Positions 9,758 to 17,300 of a DNA stretch of 23,370 nt are shown piece after piece. Source of the DNA: a virus. The position numbers were made by a program, and so were the translations under genes. A model generated the notes under the pieces. That model had not been told where the DNA came from, made no database searches, and was given only the letters and a program-made list of their open reading frames with translations. Each line of letters starts with the position of its first letter. Position 1 is the stretch's first letter. Location: IMG/VR virus record IMGVR_UViG_3300042875_000637, positions 1 to 23,370 of that record; one strand, given 5' to 3'.

Positions 9758-10087
9758 ATGGCACTGAAAGCAAATATCATTATCGATCAAGGCACTTCAT
9801 TTGCTACGTCTATTGATGTGACTGATGAAAATGGTAACATCGTAAATCTTACAGGATTTACAGGTGCCGCTCAGATGCGTAAGCATTATACTTCGACCGC
9901 TCAAACCGCATTTACAGTTTCGATTACTGCTGTGACTGGCGTCGTCGCTCTTTCGATGTCGGCAAATACCACAAATGGCCTTACAGCCGGAAGATACGTA
10001 TATGACTGTGAGTTGACTGATGGCAGCGGAACAGTTTCTCGTCTTGTTGAAGGTATCGTCACAGTTACACCAGGAGTTACAAGATAA
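9758..10087 (+). CDS. Small beta-sandwich structural protein (BppU-like Ig fold suspected)
   Basis: A 109-residue protein with alternating beta-strand patterns: ANIIIDQGTSFATSIDVTDE, a GFTGAAQMRKHY segment, and GRYVYDCELTDGSG.VSRLVEG.VTV. This layout resembles the immunoglobulin-like N-terminal domain of phage baseplate upper proteins and a small structural protein common in T4-like marine phages. CGGAAGA precedes the ATG. Its stop overlaps the next start by one base, so the two small proteins are probably made in equal amounts. The function is inferred from fold and context only. Confidence 0.65.
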   Translation: MALKANIIIDQGTSFATSIDVTDENGNIVNLTGFTGAAQMRKHYTSTAQTAFTVSITAVTGVVALSMSANTTNGLTAGRYVYDCELTDGSGTVSRLVEGIVTVTPGVTR

Positions 10088-10332
10088 TGGCAGGTGCATC
10101 TCGTTTAGTCGCTACAATTACAAATAACAACGGCAGATTATCATCTGCTGGTCCTATTACTCTGAAAAATCAAATTCAAGAAATACGAAGTATTGAAAAC
10201 ATACTCGACGTCAGCGTCGTTGAAGCCGCCAATGGCGCTACATTAATCTACAATTCTCAAAATGATAAATATGAGGTGAGACAACTGTCATTCGCGGATC
10301 TAGCAGTAGATCTCGACGGCGGATCATTTTAA
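10087..10332 (+). CDS. Small structural protein with LDGGSF C-terminus
   Basis: An 81-residue protein joined to its upstream neighbour by a TAATG overlap, with AGGAG 12 bases upstream. Its middle has a helical segment (NQIQEIRSIENIL) and its end reads LIYNSQNDKYEVRQL, then LDGGSF. The same closing motif (LDGGTF) ends the 649-residue fibre protein that follows. The '...YNS.NDKY.V..L' pattern is familiar from small structural proteins of T4-like marine phages. It is probably a virion or fibre-assembly protein; no enzyme motif is visible. Confidence 0.65.
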   Translation: MAGASRLVATITNNNGRLSSAGPITLKNQIQEIRSIENILDVSVVEAANGATLIYNSQNDKYEVRQLSFADLAVDLDGGSF

Positions 10333-10350
10333 CCTAAAAGGAATAGCCAA

Positions 10351-12300
10351 ATGGCAGACAATTTAATTCAAATTAAAAGGTCGTTAACGACAGCTGATGC
10401 GCCAACATTAGCTAACGGTGAATTAGCGTTTACAGCAAATGGCGATCACTTATTTATTGGTTCGAATGGTGCTTCGATCACCATTGCCGGTAAATTTAAT
10501 CCTGGTATACTGACCGCCAACCAAGCACTCGTTGCGAATGGTACCTCTGGTATCGACAAGATTATTGTTGCTAACGCTGTTGTGACAACAGTTACAGCCA
10601 ATGGTTCGACGGGTACCAACGGACAAGTACTGAGTTCAAATGGAACAGCCGCTTATTGGGAAACTCCTACTTCTGGCGTATCTGGTTCAAATACACAAGT
10701 TCAATTTAATAATTCTGGCGCATTAGCCGGAGACGCAGACTTTACGTTTGATAATACCAATAATAAACTGTCTGTTGCCGGCGGCGTTCTTGCTGGCTCT
10801 GGCGGTAACTTCGTCGTTGGTTCTAATTCTTTTGTTGCGAATGCCACCGGTGTATTCTCTACAGGCACCGTGAACGCAGCGATTGTGAGTGTTGGTACGG
10901 CGTTCGTAGCAAATGCCACACAGATCAATATTGGAACTAACGTTGCTCTTAATGCAAATGGCACAAATGGTACTGCAGGACAAGTTCTTGCATCGAACGG
11001 AACAGCTGTATACTGGGTAACACCTCAAGATGGTGATATTACATCAGTCGTAGCCGGTTCTGGTCTTACTGGTGGCGGTACATCTGGCGAGGTAACTCTT
11101 GATGTTGGTGCTGGTAACGGTATCAGCGTCTCTGCAGACGCGATTGCTGTAGTTGCAAATAGCGGTCTTGCTTCAAATACCTCAGGCGTACACGTTATTG
11201 CAAATAACGGTCTATCTGCAAACGCAACAGGCGTTTTTGTTGTTGCCGGAGCTGGTATTGCTTCGAACGCAACAGGTGTGCATGTCGTATCTGGTAACGG
11301 TACGATTGTTTCGAATACCTCGGGCGTTTATGTCAATGCTGCTGCACTTTCAATTGCCACATCGCAACTTTCAGGCGACGTTGCTCTTGGTTCGGGTACA
11401 TCAGGCGACTATGTTGCTACTATCACAGCTGGTAACGGTATTTCTGGATCCTCATCTGGTGAAGGTGGTGCAGCCACGATTGCTGTTGTAGCAAACAACG
11501 GTATTGTATCGAATACTTCAGGCGTCTTTGCCAAAGCTGCTAACGGTATTTCTGTTGATGGCGCTGGTATCAACGTTGTTGGCGGTGATGGTCTTACAGC
11601 TAACGCGACTGGAGTTCATGTTGGTGCTGCTAACGGTATTAATGTCACTGCAGATGCAGTTGGCCTTACCACTGGTTCAACACTCACGGTCAACTCTGCT
11701 GGACTCCATGTTAATACTGCACTCTCGATTACAGATCTTTCTCTTTCCGGAAATCTGACTGTTCTCGGTACGCTTTCGACAATCGATACTACCAACCTGA
11801 CAGTCCAAGATTCGCTGATCGAGCTTGCAAACGGAAACGCAACAACCGACATTCTTGATATCGGTCTTTATGGTCAATACGGTGCCACTGGAGCTAAATA
11901 TACCGGTCTTTTCCGTGATGCTACAGATGGCGTTTATAAGCTCTTTGCTGGTTCTCAAACAGAACCTACAACAACTGTAGACACTGCAGCAGCCGGTTAT
12001 ACTACTGCTACATTACAAGCATTCCTAAACTCTGGTGGTTTGGTTTCGAACGCGACTAACGTTACTCTTACTGCGAACTCGACACTCGCGGTTGGTATCA
12101 CAGCGAATACATTGAGTCTTTCGACTGCACTGCCTGGAACAAGCGGTGGTACTGGACTCGCGACTGTTACTGCAGAAGACATTTTAGTTGCTAACTCTTC
12201 GAACGGTTTTAGAAAATTAGCTGTTGGCTCTACTGGATTCGTGCTTCAGTCTAACGGTACAGCAGTTGTATACGCAACCCTCGACGGCGGGACATTCTAA
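10351..12300 (+). CDS. Long tail-fibre-like structural protein
   Basis: This 649-residue protein follows a strong AAAGGA site. Its N-terminus (NLIQIKRS..., then LANGELAFT...LFIG) resembles the N-terminal attachment domain of many phage fibre and tropism-determinant proteins. Residues about 265-450 are repeated short units of the type NGLSANATGVFV and NGI.V.A..., a beta-repeat shaft. Residues about 460-537 (LSLSGNLTVLGT..., DSLIELANGN, DIGLYGQY..., YTGLFRDATDGVYKLF) match a module common in T4-like cyanophage structural proteins. It ends with a LPGTSGGTGL segment and LDGGTF. It shares several modules with the 581-aa protein at 12549. It is likely a distal or side fibre subunit. Confidence 0.75.
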   Translation: MADNLIQIKRSLTTADAPTLANGELAFTANGDHLFIGSNGASITIAGKFNPGILTANQALVANGTSGIDKIIVANAVVTTVTANGSTGTNGQVLSSNGTAAYWETPTSGVSGSNTQVQFNNSGALAGDADFTFDNTNNKLSVAGGVLAGSGGNFVVGSNSFVANATGVFSTGTVNAAIVSVGTAFVANATQINIGTNVALNANGTNGTAGQVLASNGTAVYWVTPQDGDITSVVAGSGLTGGGTSGEVTLDVGAGNGISVSADAIAVVANSGLASNTSGVHVIANNGLSANATGVFVVAGAGIASNATGVHVVSGNGTIVSNTSGVYVNAAALSIATSQLSGDVALGSGTSGDYVATITAGNGISGSSSGEGGAATIAVVANNGIVSNTSGVFAKAANGISVDGAGINVVGGDGLTANATGVHVGAANGINVTADAVGLTTGSTLTVNSAGLHVNTALSITDLSLSGNLTVLGTLSTIDTTNLTVQDSLIELANGNATTDILDIGLYGQYGATGAKYTGLFRDATDGVYKLFAGSQTEPTTTVDTAAAGYTTATLQAFLNSGGLVSNATNVTLTANSTLAVGITANTLSLSTALPGTSGGTGLATVTAEDILVANSSNGFRKLAVGSTGFVLQSNGTAVVYATLDGGTF

Positions 12301-12303
12301 TTT

Positions 12304-12495
12304 ATGGAAGCTGAATTTGTAAATGAGTACATCAATCGATTACTCGCGAGTGTACATGATCTTACAAGTAAGAACATCATGCTAGAAACAAGACTGGTCA
12401 TGGCCGATAAAACCATGACCAGTCTTCAAGCAAAAATTGTTGATCTTGAAAAGCTTGGAAATAAAAATAAAAAAGCTGAAGATACTTCTGTATAA
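12304..12495 (+). CDS. Small coiled-coil protein
   Basis: A 63-residue, almost wholly helical protein starting three bases after the preceding stop. Residues 4-50 (EFVNEYINRLLASVHDL through SLQAKIVDLEKL) give a continuous heptad pattern, followed by a Lys-rich polar tail. A similar short coiled-coil protein beginning EFVNEYI is found beside fibre genes in T4-like cyanophages, as I recall. It may oligomerise or act as an assembly factor. The gene carries a perfect inverted repeat (12390-12426) inside its coding sequence, and the next late promoter overlaps its stop codon. Confidence 0.7.
   Translation: MEAEFVNEYINRLLASVHDLTSKNIMLETRLVMADKTMTSLQAKIVDLEKLGNKNKKAEDTSV
12390..12426 (+). repeat. 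Perfect 14-bp inverted repeat with 9-base loop, inside a gene
   Basis: The left arm aagactggtcatgg (12390-12403) and right arm ccatgaccagtctt (12413-12426) are exact reverse complements around the loop ccgataaaa. No run of T follows on either strand, so it is not a canonical intrinsic terminator. It would form a strong RNA hairpin within the mRNA of the small coiled-coil gene. Confidence 0.9.
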
Positions 12496-12498
12496 ATA
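12491..12498 (+). promoter_or_regulatory. T4-type late promoter TATAAATA
   Basis: This is an exact match to the T4 late promoter consensus. It overlaps the stop codon of the coiled-coil gene (TAA at 12493-12495) and lies 50 bases before the ATG at 12549. A transcript would have a leader of roughly 45 bases ending in the AGAGG ribosome-binding site. It probably drives the 581-aa fibre and the 1120-aa Gly-X-Y gene. Confidence 0.7.
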
Positions 12499-12537
12499 GA
12501 ATATTAGGGGTTACATAACCGCTTCGTTGCTCTATAT

Positions 12538-12542
12538 AGAGG
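12538..12542 (+). promoter_or_regulatory. Ribosome-binding site that decides the ATG start at 12549
   Basis: AGAGG lies six bases before the ATG at 12549. The in-frame TTG at 12543 directly abuts it and is too close to be used. Confidence 0.65.
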
Positions 12543-12548
12543 TTGAGA

Positions 12549-14294
12549 ATGGCAAATAAATTTCAATTTAAGCGCACGACAATTTCTGGTCGTACAGCTA
12601 ATACTACTGACGTAGCAAATTCCGGCTTTATTGATAACGGTGAATTTGCAGTCAACCTAACTGACCGTAAAGTCTTCTCTTCAGATGCTGCGAATGCCAT
12701 CTTTGAAGTTGGTTCAAATCTCTCTTCTCTCGCTGTCACTACGATCGTAGCCAACGGATCTTCTGGATCCAACGGCCAAGTTCTTTCATCGAATGGAACA
12801 GGAGTTTATTGGGGCTCAGGCGGTACGGCAAATGCTGCTACCATGAATACCTATACGTTTACTGTCACATCGAATACCACGGTGTTTACAGGATTAGACG
12901 ACACATCAAACACATTCGTATATACTTTAGGGCTTGAAAGCGTCTTCATTAATGGTTCGCGTCAGATTGCGGCCGTTGACTATAACACGACAAATACCAC
13001 GGTCTTAACGCTTACATCGAATGCGATTGCTGGTGATATTGTTCAAGTTACAACTTTAAATGGTGCTTCACTTACTCTCGGATCTCAAGGCGCTCAAGGT
13101 GCTCAAGGTGCAACCGGTGCACAAGGTGCTCAAGGCACAACGGGTGCTCAAGGCGCTCAAGGTGTTGCTGGCGCTCAAGGTGTTCAAGGCGCAACTGGCG
13201 CAACTGGTGCTCAAGGCACAACGGGTGATCAAGGTGCTCAAGGTGTTGCTGGCGCTCAAGGTGTTCAAGGCGCAACTGGCGCAACTGGTGCTCAAGGTGT
13301 TGCCGGCGCTCAAGGTGTTCAAGGCGCAACTGGCGCAACTGGTGCTCAAGGTGTTGCTGGACCTCAAGGTGTTACTGGTGCTCAAGGCGCTCAAGGTGCT
13401 CAAGGTGCCACCGGTGGAGGTGTAACCTCAGTCGCCACGGCTAATGGACTTTCTGGTGGAACGATTACAACTAGTGGTACAATTGGAGTAACTGCTGGGC
13501 CAACACTTACGGTCAATACGACTGGTATTCATGTGAATTCCACATTATCAATCGCCGATCTTACACTCTCGGGTAACCTGACAGTTTCCGGTACAAGAAC
13601 TTACGTGAACACCACAACACTCGACGTTGGTGATAATATTGTTACGCTGAATGCAGATCTTGGAGCTAATCCTCCTACTGAGAATGCTGGCTTCGAGATC
13701 ATGCGCGGGACGTCTGCCAACGTTCAGTTCGTCTGGGATGAAACAAATGATCGCTGGTCTACAAACAGTCAACCACTTGCTGTTTCGTCTCTTGTAGCCG
13801 CAGGTGCTGCATCTGGAATTACCACCCTTGCTGCCGGTAATACTACGATCACTGGTTTTGCCAACGTAACCTCGACGCTACAAGTAGCTGGTATTACTAC
13901 TCTTAATGCCAACGTTGCAATGGCAAATAATGTGTTAAGTAATCCTAAGCTTGCTTCATACAAAGAAGCAGTTGTTGCCAATACTATAACAACAACTACT
14001 CACACTGTAGATTTATCACTATCCAACGTATTCGATTTGACATTGGCCAACGCGTCTATTACAATTACATTTTCAAATCCTCCTGCATCGGGCAATGCAT
14101 ACAGTTTCACACTTCATTGTAAACAAGACGCCACGGGATCGAGAATAATCACGTGGCCGGCTTCTGTTAAATATCCGAATGCTTCGACACCGACGATGTC
14201 AACTGGTGCAAATAAAATCGATGTCTTCAGTTTCTTTACCCTCGACGGAGGTACAACATATCTCGGTGCCTTATCTCTTGCAAATACAGGTTAA
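12549..14294 (+). CDS. Collagen-like tail fibre protein
   Basis: The ATG at 12549 is preferred for its ribosome-binding site, giving 581 residues. The N-terminus ([11 protein letters not shown]..., then [14 protein letters not shown]) is a diverged copy of the attachment-type N-terminus of the 649-aa fibre. Residues about 178-287 are strict Gly-X-Y triplets ([20 protein letters not shown]). Next comes a TVNTTGIHV...[10 protein letters not shown] segment and then [12 protein letters not shown]..., [12 protein letters not shown] and VWDETNDRW (about residues 361-404), a module common in T4-like marine phage fibres. The C-terminal part (about 492-581) is a beta domain ([42 protein letters not shown]). 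It is probably a tail fibre or whisker-like subunit. Confidence 0.8.
   Translation: MANKFQFKRTTISGRTANTTDVANSGFIDNGEFAVNLTDRKVFSSDAANAIFEVGSNLSSLAVTTIVANGSSGSNGQVLSSNGTGVYWGSGGTANAATMNTYTFTVTSNTTVFTGLDDTSNTFVYTLGLESVFINGSRQIAAVDYNTTNTTVLTLTSNAIAGDIVQVTTLNGASLTLGSQGAQGAQGATGAQGAQGTTGAQGAQGVAGAQGVQGATGATGAQGTTGDQGAQGVAGAQGVQGATGATGAQGVAGAQGVQGATGATGAQGVAGPQGVTGAQGAQGAQGATGGGVTSVATANGLSGGTITTSGTIGVTAGPTLTVNTTGIHVNSTLSIADLTLSGNLTVSGTRTYVNTTTLDVGDNIVTLNADLGANPPTENAGFEIMRGTSANVQFVWDETNDRWSTNSQPLAVSSLVAAGAASGITTLAAGNTTITGFANVTSTLQVAGITTLNANVAMANNVLSNPKLASYKEAVVANTITTTTHTVDLSLSNVFDLTLANASITITFSNPPASGNAYSFTLHCKQDATGSRIITWPASVKYPNASTPTMSTGANKIDVFSFFTLDGGTTYLGALSLANTG
13084..13410 (+). repeat. Collagen-like tract with near-identical 60-bp DNA repeats
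   Basis: Within the Gly-X-Y tract a segment of about 60 bp recurs at 13155, 13236 and 13290, with a single gct-to-gcc change in the core of the third copy. Spacings are 81 and 54 bp, both multiples of the nine-base Gly-X-Y codon unit, so the repeats stay in frame. Confidence 0.85.
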
Positions 14295-14309
14295 TAAGAA
14301 GGTTATACG

Positions 14310-17300
14310 ATGCCATTAAATGTATTTAGAGCTTCAGGTAAGGCTGCTCCAGCCACACAAGTATTCAATGCCCCCGCAACATTCGTCGTTCCTGCAGGCG
14401 TATATTCTATAGATATATCTGGTCGTGGCGGCAATGGAAACGCTGGTAATGCAGGCAATCCTGGTACTGCTGGCAATGCTGGTAATCCTGGAAATAATGG
14501 GGCCGCAGGAACTGGTGGTGCTGGTGGTACAGCTGGGACATCTGGCAATCCTGGCGCATCAGGAAATGCTGGCACAAACGGGGCCGGCGGAGCTGGCGGT
14601 GCTGGTGGTACAGCTGGAACATCTGGAAATCCCGGCGCATCAGGAAATGCTGGCACAAACGGTGCTGGCGGCCCAGGAGGAGCCGGAGGTGCTGCAGGGA
14701 ATGCTGGGAATCCAGGTGCCACTGGCAATGCAGGTACGAATGGTGCTGGCGGAGCTGGCGGTGCTGGTGGTACTGCTGGAAATGCTGGAGCGACAGGAAA
14801 CTCCGGCAATCCCGGTACTAATGGTGCCGGTGGTGCAGGCGGTGCTGCTGGTAATGCTGGGAATCCAGGTGCCACTGGCAATGCTGGTAACCCAGGAACA
14901 AATGGCGCCGGCGGTGCTGGCGGTGCTGCTGGTAATGCTGGGAATCCAGGTGCCACAGGAAACTCTGGTAATCCTGGTACCAATGGTGCCGGCGGTGCTG
15001 GCGGTGCAAGAGGAAATGCTGGGAATCCAGGTGCCACAGGAAACTCTGGAAATCCAGGAAATAATGGTGCCGGCGGTGCTGGTGGCACTGGCGGTAGCGC
15101 AGGTACGGGAGGAGGCGGCGGACAAGGTTCAGCCCGACCTTGCGGTGGCGGAGCCGGTAGCGGTGGTAGTCCGGGCGGTGGCTGCGGTTGTTTTGGCACC
15201 CCATTTGCGCCTTGTTCTGCCCCCGGCGGCGCCGGAGGCTCTCCTGGCGGAGGAAATGGTGGCTTTGGTGGAAGCGCAAATCTTGGGGGGTGCGTTTGCG
15301 GCGGCGGCGGTGGCGGCGGCGGAGGCGGCGGTAGCGGAGTGACTGGTAATTCAGGGAGTGCAGGTGGTGCGGGTGCCAATGGAAGTGCTGGAAATACTGG
15401 AGCCGCAGGATCAGGGGCAACTGCTGGAGCAGCAGGAAGTCCCGGTGGAGCTGGGGCCAATGGAAATGCTGGAAATACTGGAGCAGCAGGAACTGGAGCA
15501 AACGCTGGAGCAGCAGGAAGTCCTGGTGGAGCTGGTGCCAATGGTAATGCCGGCACAACAGGGGCGGCTGGAACTGGAGCAAACGCCGGAGCAGCAGGAA
15601 GTCCTGGCGGTGCCGGTGCTAATGGTAATGCCGGCACAACAGGGGCCGCAGGTACAGGGGCAACTGCTGGAGCAGCAGGAAATCCAGGTAATGCAGGCGC
15701 AGCAGGAAATACTGGAGCAAATGGTAATGCAGGAACAGGGGCAACCGCTGGATCTACTGGCAATCCAGGTAATGCCGGCGCAGCAGGAAATCCAGGTGCA
15801 AATGGTAATGCCGGCACTGGAGCTAATCCAGGGGCAGCAGGGAGCCCTGGAAATGCCGGAGCAGCAGGAAATACTGGAGCAAATGGTAATGCTGGCACTG
15901 GAGCTAATCCAGGAGCAGCAGGAAATCCAGGCGGTGCCGGAGCTGCTGGTAATGCTGGGACTGGCGCAGCAAACGGAAATCCGGGATCAAGTGGAAACCC
16001 AGGCAACGTTTCAACGTTTGGTTCCTTAGCTAATTTTCCAGGTGGAACCGGTGGTACTGGTGGGGCTGGAGGAAATGCTACAAACGGAGCAGCTGGCTCG
16101 GCCGGAACTTCTGGAAATCCAGGTGGATCAGGCAATCCCGGAAATAATGGGGCTGCAGGAACTGGCGGTGCTGGTGGTACAGCTGGGACATCTGGTGGTA
16201 TTGGAGGAACAGGCAATCCCGGTAACAATGGAGCTGCTGGTACAGGCGGCGCCGGAGGATCGGCCGGTACTTCCGGAGGTATTGGAGGAACAGGCAATCC
16301 CGGTAATAATGGAGCTGCAGGAACTGGTGGTGCTGGTGGTACAGCTGGGACATCTGGTGGTATTGGAGGAACAGGCAATCCTGGCACCAATGGGGCTGGT
16401 GGTGCAGGAGGAGCTGGTGGTAATGCTGGTAATCCAGGAGCCACTGGTAATGCCGGCAATCCAGGAAATAACGGTGCTGGTGGTGCAGGCGGTGCTGCTG
16501 GTAATGCTGGTAATCCAGGAGCCACTGGCAATGCTGGTAATCCAGGAAATAACGGTGCTGGTGGTGCAGGCGGTGCAAGAGGAAATGCTGGGAATCCAGG
16601 AGCCACTGGCAATGCTGGTAACCCAGGAACAAATGGCGCCGGTGGTGCAGGAGGAGCTGGTGGTACGGCGGGTAACTCCGGATCTCCTGGCAACGCTGGT
16701 GTAGGCGGAGGCGGCGGAGGCGGCGGAGGCGGAGGCGGAGCATCGGGTTGGACTTTAAAGCAAGGTGGTAGCGGCGCCGGCAATGCTGGTACCGCGGGTA
16801 ATTCAGGCAACATAAGTGGTGCTACTAACGGCAACGGCGGCGCAGGCGGCAATGGAGGACTTCTTTCGGGCGCTGCCGGTGGTTCAGGTAATGCAGGAAC
16901 ACCAGGCAGCGCAGGAAATACAGGAGCCGCAGGAACTGGAGCAAACGCTGGAGCAGCAGGAAGTCCTGGTAATGCAGGCGCCAATGGAAGTGCTGGAAAT
17001 ACTGGGGCCGCAGGAACTGGAGCAAACGCTGGAGCAGCAGGAAGTCCTGGTAATGCCGGCGCTGCAGGAAGCGCTGGTACAACAGGAGCGGCAGGAACTG
17101 GAGCAAATCCAGGAGCAGCAGGAAGTCCAGGCGGTGCAGGAGCCAACGGAAATGCTGGTACAACAGGAGCGGCAGGAACTGGAGCAAATCCAGGAGCAGC
17201 AGGAAGTCCTGGTAATGCCGGCGCTGCAGGAAATGCCGGAGCGACTGGCAATGCAGGAACTGGAGCTACAAATGGTGCAGCTGGAAATCCAGGAGGTGCA

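Noticed and set aside
12390-12426. Intrinsic terminator
   Set aside because: The stem is strong but no T-run follows on either strand, and it lies in the middle of a gene.
12543-12545. TTG start for the collagen-like fibre
   Set aside because: It abuts the AGAGG ribosome-binding site; the ATG six bases downstream has proper spacing.
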